Positions 1 through 5,570 of a DNA stretch of 5,857 nt are shown here, in pieces (within the stretch, counting starts at the first letter, position 1; each line of letters opens with the position of its first letter). The notes beneath the pieces are model-generated. The model worked only from the letters and a program-made list of their open reading frames with translations. It did not search any database and was not told the origin of the DNA. Source of the DNA: an uncultured Ruminococcus sp. (lineage in GTDB: Bacteria > Bacillota > Clostridia > Oscillospirales > CAG-272). The position numbers and the translations under genes were made by a program. The stretch is from assembly GCA_902773455.1 (NCBI GenBank), contig CACYEW010000237.1, forward strand, positions 1 through 5,857. Direction: 5' to 3'.

Positions 1-324
1 TACGGTTAATTGAACAACTTCTCCATTTACGATACCGTATTGGGTTCCGTTGTTATTGGTTGCTTGGTTGTACCTTTGTCCGGTATACGGAGTAGTGCCG
101 TCAAATGAAGCATACTCATCGTGGTTAAGCTGAACAAACGCGTCGTTGACGTAGCCGTACTGCGTGCCGTTGTTTCCGGTCGTTACGTAATATACGTTGC
201 CGGTATACTGCGTTTGTCCGCCGTCGGCGCTGAAAAAGCTCTTATACGTTATCGGCACGTATTCGCCGTTAACGAAGCCGTACAGCGTACCGGCAGCAGC
301 GTTTGTCGGCGTATAATAGTATAC
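1..324 (-). repeat. Tandem ~40-residue (120-bp) protein repeat, at least three units
   Basis: Within the adhesin gene, residues 763-805, 806-845 and 846-870+ are successive copies of one unit, at about 196-324, 76-195 and 1-75. The shared pattern is (V/R)Y..., then N-x-G-T-x-Y-G-x-V-N, then V-x-(I/L), then YTG before the next copy. GTQYG of the second and third copies is exactly 40 codons apart; the first copy has GTLYG 41 codons earlier. The copies have diverged at the DNA level, so they are old duplications rather than a recent expansion. The array continues past the window start. Confidence 0.75.
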
Positions 325-2610
325 CGTTGTACCGTTCGGATGATTCCGGAACAGTATCGTCATCAACTCGCGGTCGTAATATACGTTCAGTACGGTGGAG
401 TTGTTGCCGGCGATGGGCTTCGGGTCGTCGCAGCAGGCGTAAAAGAAGCCTGTATAGTCTAACTGTTTATCCGTGTCTGCAACGGAAGCAAAACTTTCCG
501 TAGTACCGGTTATAACGTGGCTTTCTGCAAAGTCGTAAGATTTGAGATCGTGATCCGTTACGTTTTTGTCGTCTGTGACGGACTGACGCCAGATAAGGAC
601 CGTGTAAGTAGCTGTTCCGGGCGTCCATTTTGCGTAAATCGTGACGTTTTCGGAAAGTCTGAGCTCTCCGCTCTCAACGGAAAGTCCCGTGCCGGCAAGC
701 AGGGCGTTAGTTGCAACGATATTGCCGGAGACGTCGGTGATCTGTACGCCGGTGCCGTTGCCGTTTGCATCCTTATCCGTGTACCAGCCGGCGAAAACAT
801 AGCCCTGCCGTTCAGGTAAGCGGTCGCTGAGAGTTGAAAGACCCTCGTCGCTGTAATAGAACGTCGGCGCGTAATACGTCGCACCCGAACCGGTGGGACC
901 GGATATAGTCGTAAGCCAGTTGATGTGAGCGAATACAGGATAAAGATGGTTCTGCGTTTCTACGTGTTCCGCTTCCACAAGGCTGACGGTCATCGGACTT
1001 GATACAAGCGGCGCGTTTTCCGGGATCGTGTTATCCGGGCGGATGTTTTCGTGCGTGGTCCATCCGCGGAAAGCCATTGCGGGCGGGGGAGGCGTTTCAC
1101 CGGGATTCAGGTTCTGATGGCTTGATGAATCGTCGTATGCGACCGTAACGTCGTCGATCCTGACGGTGGCGGTCTCCTCGCCTTCCGCTATCTCGCCGCG
1201 TCTCGTCGCGGCTATCGGCCAGCTGTTGGTCGAGCCGTTATACTGCTCGTGGAAGATAACGTACGCGAATTTACCGAAACGCGCGTATAAGTAGATCGTC
1301 TTTGTTTCGTTGATTTCGGGCAGGTGGTCAAAGTCGAATTTGGTCGTGCCGACCGTGGCTGTACCGACGTCGACCGGACCGTTGTCTGTATTTTCGGTGC
1401 CGGTCTTGGTCCACGCCGAGCCTTCGTACCAGCCGGCGAACGTAGACGTCTGGCTGTTTGCGATAGAAGGAAGTTGCGGCATGATCAGCTCGCTGTGATC
1501 CTTTATGACCTGGGTGAACGTCGTAACGCCGTGCTGGTCGGTAAAGATCTCATATTCCATGTAAGTCGTTTGCTCCGCGTCTGTCGGCACGAAGAAACGG
1601 TACGTATGTCTGTAAGCATGCGCGGCAAGAGCGTAGATGGAGAAGCCGTCGGCGGAGAAGCTGAGAACGCCGTCTTTATATTCGGCGGGTCTTTCCTCGG
1701 TCTTGCTGCCGAAGTGGACTACTCTGAACGATTCCGGATCGATTTTTTCCGGCAGGTCGTTCAAACGTACGGAAACGGTGATCGGCTTGCCCGGTTGATA
1801 ATATTTGCCGCTTTGCGAGCCGTACAGGCTTATGTCGAGCAAACGCAGATATGCGAGATCGTCAGCTTCGCAGTCGAGCAGAGAGGCGGTCTGTGATACG
1901 TAATTATCGTATTCATCCGTCCCCTCGGCTATTTCGCCGACCTGAAGAACGGCGTCGCTCGGGATCTGCGCGCGTACGTCGAAATTTGCCGATACCTCGC
2001 AGTTTTCACCCACAGAAGCTTCAATGTTCGTTTCAAGCGTCTGCGCGGTAATTATATAAACCGAGAAAGAAGATGTAACAAAAGAAATAACGTGATTGCT
2101 TTCACGCGTGACGGAGCCGTCGGCAGTCGTTAAATACTCAACGTAAACGACGTTTTGTACTCCGAGAGCCTGATACGCCGCGTTTGCCTCGTCGGGAAAA
2201 GCATCGACGAATTCCGGCGCGTCCGTCGGTACCGCTGTCCCTGCGTTTGCCGCCGCTCTTATGGCGTCCTTATCGTCGAGAACGTGGATGACCTGAATAT
2301 CCTTGCCCGAAGGCAGATTCAGACCCGCGACCTTTACGGTAACGGGACCGTCGGGATGAACCGTTTTATTGCCGTGCCTTACTTTGATATCGTAAAAAGC
2401 CACGGCTTCAAAATCGGTTTTGAACGGATTTCTGATCTTTTTTGCCGAAAGCTGTACGTTTTTGTCAAACGGGCCGGTCACCGTGACCGAGCCGGAAGAC
2501 AGTGTCCTGTCCGGCTTGCCGGCGGCTATAACGTCGACCACCGTGGTCAGACTTTCGAAAAGCATCACGAGGCATATCGCCAACGCGATCCATTTTCTCT
2601 TATTGCTCAT
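1..2610 (-). CDS. Large secreted InlB B-repeat surface adhesin, 3' end beyond the window
   Basis: This frame is open for 870 codons from ATG at 2610 to the window edge with no stop, so the C-terminus is missing. AGGAGG lies 12 nt before the ATG. Residues 7-30 form a hydrophobic signal peptide ending near VIAAG. Residues about 38-190 and 195-330 are two related all-beta modules, each ending in FS(V/I)Y(I/A). InlB B-repeat (Listeria-Bacteroides repeat, Flg_new) signatures follow: FAGWYEG (391-397) closed by LYARF, FRGWTTHE (514-521) closed by LYPVF, and GYVFAGWYTD (603-612) closed by IYAKW (658-662). Residues 667-747 match the module that often follows these repeats in gut Firmicutes, ending STVLNVYYDR. 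From residue 763 a roughly 40-aa GTxYGxVN repeat begins. Known InlB-repeat proteins are surface adhesins; the ligand here is unknown. A cell-wall or membrane anchor is expected beyond the window. It is the last visible gene of the sipW operon, 37 bp after its neighbour. Confidence 0.85.
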   Translation of the reverse strand, partial: MSNKRKWIALAICLVMLFESLTTVVDVIAAGKPDRTLSSGSVTVTGPFDKNVQLSAKKIRNPFKTDFEAVAFYDIKVRHGNKTVHPDGPVTVKVAGLNLPSGKDIQVIHVLDDKDAIRAAANAGTAVPTDAPEFVDAFPDEANAAYQALGVQNVVYVEYLTTADGSVTRESNHVISFVTSSFSVYIITAQTLETNIEASVGENCEVSANFDVRAQIPSDAVLQVGEIAEGTDEYDNYVSQTASLLDCEADDLAYLRLLDISLYGSQSGKYYQPGKPITVSVRLNDLPEKIDPESFRVVHFGSKTEERPAEYKDGVLSFSADGFSIYALAAHAYRHTYRFFVPTDAEQTTYMEYEIFTDQHGVTTFTQVIKDHSELIMPQLPSIANSQTSTFAGWYEGSAWTKTGTENTDNGPVDVGTATVGTTKFDFDHLPEINETKTIYLYARFGKFAYVIFHEQYNGSTNSWPIAATRRGEIAEGEETATVRIDDVTVAYDDSSSHQNLNPGETPPPPAMAFRGWTTHENIRPDNTIPENAPLVSSPMTVSLVEAEHVETQNHLYPVFAHINWLTTISGPTGSGATYYAPTFYYSDEGLSTLSDRLPERQGYVFAGWYTDKDANGNGTGVQITDVSGNIVATNALLAGTGLSVESGELRLSENVTIYAKWTPGTATYTVLIWRQSVTDDKNVTDHDLKSYDFAESHVITGTTESFASVADTDKQLDYTGFFYACCDDPKPIAGNNSTVLNVYYDRELMTILFRNHPNGTTVYYYTPTNAAAGTLYGFVNGEYVPITYKSFFSADGGQTQYTGNVYYVTTGNNGTQYGYVNDAFVQLNHDEYASFDGTTPYTGQRYNQATNNNGTQYGIVNGEVVQLTV

Positions 2611-2622
2611 ATCGGCGAATGC

Positions 2623-2628
2623 CTCCTT
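2623..2628 (-). promoter_or_regulatory. Ribosome binding site of the adhesin gene
   Basis: The minus strand reads AAAAGGAGGC here, a full anti-16S match, 12 nt before the ATG at 2610. It fixes the start of the open frame and shows that the gene is translated independently of its upstream neighbour, which ends at 2648. Confidence 0.7.
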
Positions 2629-2647
2629 TTAACAAAAAGTGATCCGG

Positions 2648-3304
2648 TCAATGAAACGTACCGGTAAACGTTGCCGTCGCCGTTGCGGATGCCGAGGTCG
2701 GCTCTATAAGATATCCGTAAAACGTCAGACATTCGTCTGCGCCTGTTATCGGCGTCGGGGGAAGAGAAAAGCTGTTTCCCGCAAGTATCGGTATATTTCC
2801 GAGTCCGGTCGAATTATTGTCCACGAGTCCGGCGGCGTAAGAGTATACCTGCCCGCCGTGCGGTCCGGTCACGCCGGTAAGCTGAGTCCAGTACATCGTG
2901 TTTATACCGTAAGAAACGGACGGGGAAACGAGCGTCGGAAGGACCTCGACGTAAATGTACGCCGGGATCGAAGTCTTGTCAACTATCGAAATATACGGAT
3001 CCTTCGGTATTGTGAGACCGGGGATCAGCTGATAAGTGTTTGTGGTTACGAGATCGGTCGGGTGCAGGGTGTAGGAACCGTCTTCGCCCTGTACGGCTCT
3101 GTGCTCCTGAAGAGCAAAACGCTCGGCAAGGCGCGTCGATACCTCGAACGTGCCGTATATTCGTGTGTCTACCGTGTATTTGCCCAAAACCGTGCTTGCG
3201 GTTATCACCGCGCCGATCAGCAGAAGCAGAGCGGCGGCGAGAACGATGACGTGAGGCGGCGTTTCACGCAGATACTTGCCTATTGCTTTGAATACTTTCT
3301 TCAC
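2648..3304 (-). CDS. Small secreted protein with SipW-substrate-like N-terminus (218 aa)
   Basis: The frame starts at GTG 3304 with AGGAGG 5 nt upstream and ends in TGA. Residues 1-18 are basic, residues 19-40 form one long hydrophobic segment, and LGKYTVDT follows, resembling the region after the cleavage site in SipW substrates, although the classic AYF(T/S)D is absent. Residues 91-107 (YQLIPG...KDP.ISI) followed by IPAYIYVEV match a motif recurrent in TasA/camelysin-type proteins of Clostridia (Y-x-x-IPG-x-x-x-KDP, then a Y(V/I)xVxV strand). The C-terminus is Thr/Ser/Ala-rich with no anchor. It is most likely a secreted minor subunit or accessory protein processed by the signal peptidase encoded upstream; the role is inferred. 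Its stop is 37 bp before the adhesin gene. Confidence 0.8.
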   Translation of the reverse strand: MKKVFKAIGKYLRETPPHVIVLAAALLLLIGAVITASTVLGKYTVDTRIYGTFEVSTRLAERFALQEHRAVQGEDGSYTLHPTDLVTTNTYQLIPGLTIPKDPYISIVDKTSIPAYIYVEVLPTLVSPSVSYGINTMYWTQLTGVTGPHGGQVYSYAAGLVDNNSTGLGNIPILAGNSFSLPPTPITGADECLTFYGYLIEPTSASATATATFTGTFH

Positions 3305-3309
3305 GGCGC

Positions 3310-3315
3310 CCTCCT
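3310..3315 (-). promoter_or_regulatory. Ribosome binding site overlapping the upstream stop codon
   Basis: AGGAGG on the minus strand begins with the last base of the TGA of the 181-aa gene (3315-3317) and lies 5 nt before the GTG at 3304. This supports the unusual GTG start and suggests translational coupling between the two small secreted-protein genes. Confidence 0.65.
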
Positions 3316-3860
3316 CAGTCTATCTGTCTGACGTTGATCGTCAGCGAAAACGGAACGTTTGCGACAGTGCCGTTTATAAAATCGTTATCGTAATCGTCAA
3401 CGGGAGACGACGAATTTTTCACCTGCATCACGAGATAGATCGTGTCGACCTCGGTCGCTCCGTTCGTCGCCGGATAACTGACTACGTTAGAAAACGTGAG
3501 AGTATCGGTAAACGAAGCTCCCTCGTTCGGCGTTACGGCGCCGATATGCGGATTTTCAATGATATCAGACATATCCTCGTCGAAAACGACGGTGACCGTG
3601 CAGGTCGACGAGACTTCGTTGTTCCTCGTTATGGTTATCGGATAGGTGATCTGTCCGTTGCCCGACGGCAGCAGCTCCATCGTCGCGTTTGCGCTTGCAG
3701 CCACGTTCCATTTTGCCACGCGGGCTTCGTCGTCGTCATTGTTGCCGGAGACGAATTTTGCAAAAAGTCCCGAAGCAATACAAGAAGAGAGGAGCGCCAG
3801 ACATACTAATAAAAGCGCCGCGTCGTAAAGATATCCGGCGGACGGTCTTTTGTTCGTCAT
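3315..3860 (-). CDS. TasA/camelysin-like SipW-dependent secreted protein (181 aa)
   Basis: ATG at 3860 is preceded by GGAGGGG, and the frame ends in TGA. Residues 10-32 are a hydrophobic signal segment. It is followed by GLFAKFVSGN and, after an acidic stretch, ARVAKWNV (46-53). The pattern AK(F/Y)..., several polar residues, ARVAKW is characteristic of SipW-dependent signal regions in Clostridial TasA-like proteins. The remainder is beta-strand-rich with alternating polar and hydrophobic residues, and the protein ends in SLTINVRQID, close to the VQVD end of the partial subunit at 5571. It has no C-terminal membrane segment, so it is predicted to be released or assembled outside the cell. It lies directly downstream of sipW, where tasA lies in Bacillus. 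A fibre subunit is the best inference, but sequence similarity beyond the signal region is weak. Confidence 0.8.
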   Translation of the reverse strand: MTNKRPSAGYLYDAALLLVCLALLSSCIASGLFAKFVSGNNDDDEARVAKWNVAASANATMELLPSGNGQITYPITITRNNEVSSTCTVTVVFDEDMSDIIENPHIGAVTPNEGASFTDTLTFSNVVSYPATNGATEVDTIYLVMQVKNSSSPVDDYDNDFINGTVANVPFSLTINVRQID

Positions 3861-3904
3861 ACGATCCCCTCCATTCGTACTGCACTTTTCAGCGCAGATC
3901 GTAT
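3859..3904 (-). promoter_or_regulatory. Inverted repeat enclosing the ribosome binding site of the 181-aa gene
   Basis: Bases 3859-3865 pair with 3898-3904 (7 bp, ACGAT/ATCGT core) and include the first two bases of the start codon. Inside, 3880-3885 pairs with 3892-3897 (CTGCGC/GTGCAG in the transcript, one G-U pair). The Shine-Dalgarno GGAGG (3868-3872) lies on one side of the enclosed loop. The fold could modulate initiation or mark an RNA processing site between sipW and the first downstream subunit. This is read by eye, without an energy calculation. Confidence 0.35.
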
Positions 3905-3905
3905 A

Positions 3906-4556
3906 TTATATTTTCTTTTGATCTTCTTTATCTTCCTTTTTGCCACCGTCGTTATCCGGCGCGTCTTTTTTGCTCTGCGCGGCTTCGGCTTCCTCGCGCA
4001 GCTTTCTGATCTCGTTCAGCATTTCGTCGATTTTTTCCGTACTCTGTTTATCTTCCGCGGCGTTGTTCTTGCTCTGTCTTGAGAGGAAGAGAAGTACGAA
4101 AAGCACGACGAGCGTCAGTATCATTCCCGGTACGGTGCGTACGAATTTCGGTATGACGCCCACAAACGGAATGCTGCCGATCACTTTGCCTTTTACTCTT
4201 GAAAGCGATACCGGATCGTCGGCAACGTTGTTTGCGTCGCCCTGCGTCGTAAGTATGCCGCTTTCCCGGTCGATAGAAATTATCCGGTGTACCACCGGCG
4301 TGCCGGCGGTCGAATAAACGACTATATCGTCGGTTTTATATTCCGCGGACCTTGCTACGAAGATCAGATCGTTGGCTGAAAGCGTCGGCTCCATACTCCC
4401 GGTCAGCACGACCGCGGCTCCGAAGCCGAAAGGCATCGGCATATTGTCGCCGAAAGCGATCATCGCCGTCAGATAATACGCGCAGTACACGGCGATCAGT
4501 ACGCCGAGTACGATCGCGACGATCTTTAACGCTTTTTTGCTTTTCTTTTCCTTCAT
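3906..4556 (-). CDS. sipW: SipW-type signal peptidase I (ER-type, family S26B)
   Basis: This membrane-bound protease removes signal peptides from exported proteins; SipW of Bacillus is dedicated to TasA and TapA. I chose ATG 4556 (216 aa) because GGTGG lies 5 nt upstream; a GTG at 4565 would add three residues but has no binding site. Residues 11-34 are an N-terminal membrane helix. The catalytic serine is Ser54 in TGSMEPTL, and the general base is His90 in VVHRI, where ordinary bacterial enzymes carry lysine. GDANN with Asp107 and the following DPV complete the active-site boxes, with spacing close to Bacillus SipW (Ser47, His87, Asp106). A second helix spans about 143-158, followed by a charged tail of some 58 residues with a likely coiled coil (KIDEMLNEIRKLREEAEA). 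It lies 23 bp after the TasA-like anchor gene and is the probable processing enzyme for its neighbours. Confidence 0.95.
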   Translation of the reverse strand: MKEKKSKKALKIVAIVLGVLIAVYCAYYLTAMIAFGDNMPMPFGFGAAVVLTGSMEPTLSANDLIFVARSAEYKTDDIVVYSTAGTPVVHRIISIDRESGILTTQGDANNVADDPVSLSRVKGKVIGSIPFVGVIPKFVRTVPGMILTLVVLFVLLFLSRQSKNNAAEDKQSTEKIDEMLNEIRKLREEAEAAQSKKDAPDNDGGKKEDKEDQKKI

Positions 4557-4561
4557 TGAGA

Positions 4562-4566
4562 CCACC
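4562..4566 (-). promoter_or_regulatory. Ribosome binding site deciding the sipW start
   Basis: GGTGG on the minus strand, one mismatch from GGAGG, lies 5 nt before the ATG at 4556. The alternative GTG at 4565 lies inside this motif and has only pyrimidine-rich sequence upstream, so the ATG is preferred. The site is weaker than those of the neighbouring genes, which fits a catalytic enzyme needed in smaller amounts than its substrates. Confidence 0.5.
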
Positions 4567-4579
4567 GTGAAATGAGAAG

Positions 4580-5344
4580 TCAGTCGTCCGCTCTTTCTCT
4601 TCTTTTGCCGATGAAAGCGACGATCATTATCACAAAGGAGACGGCAAGCAGAGCAACGACGTATTTGATCGGACTGTCGCCCGTCGGAGGCGGATCAGGC
4701 GTGATATCGCCGTCGTCGCCCTCAACGACTATATAGAAGCCGACGGTCACGTCGTCTGCCGCGTCAAAAGCCGCTTTGTCGCCGTAGTACGTGTCTATAA
4801 TATCCTGCGCGTCGTCCACTTCGAATATCCAGTCCCATTCGATCTTGAAATCGACGACCGTTCCGTCCGTTACGGTGCCTTTGAGCACGGTGACGATATC
4901 TTCATCGCGAATGGCGTCCGGCACGTCGTATCTCGTCGCCGTTGAAGAACCGCGGCTCGACATTTTTGTCGTAACGGGCAGGTTCGGATCGCTTCTGCGT
5001 TCGTAAAGATATGCGTAATAGGTCGCGTTCGCGCCGTTCTTGTTTATGAATTTTATGAGTACGTCGGCCGCCGTTCCGGGAGCGAACACTCTGTCGCCGT
5101 TTTCGGAGTTGACTCTGTCGTAATATGCGCTGAACAGAGAAAGGTCGGCGCTTCCGTCGCTCCGTACGTCCGTATCGGAGCCCCATGTGAGCTTGTTGTT
5201 TTTCAGCTCCAGCGTGTGCGTGGGCGACTCGCTGTTGCCGGCGTAGGTAAGCACGAGTATCATCGGCAGAGTAAGAGCCGCGCAGATGAAGAGTATCAGA
5301 GCCGCGGGAAAGACCCACTGCCAAACGCTTTTTTTATTACTCAT
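4580..5344 (-). CDS. TasA/camelysin-like protein with sortase-like C-terminal anchor (254 aa)
   Basis: ATG at 5344 has AAAGGAG 6 nt upstream. Residues 8-35 form a signal or membrane segment ending in TYAG. VFAPGT (86-91) followed by a beta-rich stretch matches the APGT motif of TasA and camelysin (Peptidase_M73 family; the peptidase label is historical). KIEWDWIFE (168-175) and DTYYGDKAAF (184-193) parallel LTWEWTF and DTLLGDLA in the partial subunit upstream, supporting common ancestry. The C-terminus carries ITPDPPPTGD (214-223), a hydrophobic helix (about 226-245) and a KRRER tail, the layout of a sortase sorting signal with PPTGD in place of LPxTG. No sortase is encoded in the window, so retention as a plain membrane anchor is also possible. 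It occupies the position before sipW held by tapA in Bacillus and may be the fibre base (inference). Confidence 0.85.
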   Translation of the reverse strand: MSNKKSVWQWVFPAALILFICAALTLPMILVLTYAGNSESPTHTLELKNNKLTWGSDTDVRSDGSADLSLFSAYYDRVNSENGDRVFAPGTAADVLIKFINKNGANATYYAYLYERRSDPNLPVTTKMSSRGSSTATRYDVPDAIRDEDIVTVLKGTVTDGTVVDFKIEWDWIFEVDDAQDIIDTYYGDKAAFDAADDVTVGFYIVVEGDDGDITPDPPPTGDSPIKYVVALLAVSFVIMIVAFIGKRRERADD

Positions 5345-5387
5345 TTACGGCTCCTTTCTCCGCTGATTCGCTGAATTTCAATGAATT

Positions 5388-5393
5388 ATTATA
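5388..5393 (-). promoter_or_regulatory. Probable -10 box of the sipW operon promoter
   Basis: The minus strand carries a perfect TATAAT in an AT-rich setting 43 bp before the ATG at 5344, placing a transcription start near 5381 and a leader of about 37 nt that contains the ribosome binding site. No good TTGACA-like -35 box is visible at 16-18 bp; AACCGC occupies that position. The promoter may therefore need an activator or use a different sigma factor. Its place downstream of the terminator-like hairpins supports a new transcription unit. Confidence 0.4.
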
Positions 5394-5410
5394 GTATATG
5401 ATACTTAGAA

Positions 5411-5426
5411 GCGGTTTTTTCACCGC
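5411..5426 (-). other. Small hairpin upstream of the operon promoter
   Basis: GCGGT (5411-5415) pairs with ACCGC (5422-5426) around a 6-nt loop. It lies just upstream of the TATAAT box, overlapping the expected -35 region, so it could be an operator for a DNA-binding protein or simply the last of the tandem hairpins in this spacer. No function can be assigned from sequence alone. Confidence 0.3.
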
Positions 5427-5433
5427 CCTATAC

Positions 5434-5488
5434 TTTGGAACAAACCGCCGCACCCCGGCTCAGCCGGAGAACGCCGGTTTGGTTCAAA
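5434..5488 (-). repeat. Long imperfect inverted repeat in the intergenic spacer
   Basis: Bases 5434-5447 pair with 5475-5488 (14 positions, one mismatch and one G/T pair; arms TTTGGAACAAACCG and CGGTTTGGTTCAAA). Inside them a compact GC hairpin forms, CCGGC/GCCGG at 5455-5459 and 5463-5467. The whole folds as a stem with a nested hairpin on either strand. It may be part of a terminator region, a regulator binding site, or a remnant of a small repeat element. Confidence 0.5.
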
Positions 5489-5494
5489 ATATGA

Positions 5495-5533
5495 TTACCG
5501 CCGTCCGTCCGCCACGTGGACGGACGGCGGTAA
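5495..5533 (-). terminator. Strong GC-rich hairpin, probable intrinsic terminator
   Basis: Bases 5495-5510 and 5518-5533 are perfectly complementary over 16 bp (core CCGCCGTCCGTCC), with a 7-nt loop GCCACGT. It lies 37 nt after the stop of the TasA-like subunit gene. On the minus strand it is followed by AATCATATTTTG, which is U-rich but not a continuous U-tract. Termination may therefore be partial, or the hairpin may mainly protect the upstream transcript's 3' end from exonucleases. There is no plus-strand gene for it to serve. Confidence 0.65.
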
Positions 5534-5543
5534 ACTTTACTTG

Positions 5544-5556
5544 TTAGATTTTCTAA
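5544..5556 (-). other. Short AT-rich hairpin just after the subunit stop codon
   Basis: TTAGA (5544-5548) pairs with TCTAA (5552-5556) around a TTT loop, 14 nt after the stop codon of the upstream gene and 10 nt before the strong hairpin. It is weak (five pairs, mostly A-T) and is recorded only as part of the structured 3' untranslated region. Confidence 0.25.
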
Positions 5557-5570
5557 TCTGTTAAGTTAAA

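Noticed and set aside
1..324. CRISPR array suggested by periodic sequence
   Set aside because: The period is 120 bp, the copies are diverged, and the reading frame is open throughout, so this is a protein repeat.
2572..2577. Possible lipobox at Cys13 of the adhesin signal peptide (LAIC)
   Set aside because: The residue before Cys is Ile rather than Gly, Ala or Ser, and hydrophobic sequence continues well beyond the Cys, so an ordinary signal peptide is more likely.
4557..4565. GTG at 4565 as the start of sipW
   Set aside because: The GTG overlaps the only Shine-Dalgarno-like motif (GGTGG), which is correctly spaced for the ATG at 4556; no binding site precedes the GTG.
121..4570. Many plus-strand open frames of 60-230 codons, for example at 121-462, 1324-1896, 2155-2667, 2639-3331 and 3276-3809
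   Set aside because: They lie antisense to well-supported minus-strand genes, have Arg/Val-rich compositions typical of mirror frames, lack ribosome binding sites and show no recognisable domain.
4902..5324. Minus-strand 140-codon frame inside the 254-aa TasA-like gene
   Set aside because: It is a shifted frame of the real gene, with an Arg/His/Gln-rich composition and no ribosome binding site.
5512..5519. CCACGTGG palindrome as a separate operator site
   Set aside because: It lies at the tip of the perfect 16-bp hairpin and is explained by it.
5345..5570. A tRNA, small RNA gene or riboswitch in the spacer
   Set aside because: No cloverleaf, conserved riboswitch core or T-box motif is visible, and the hairpins are sufficiently explained as termination or regulatory structures.
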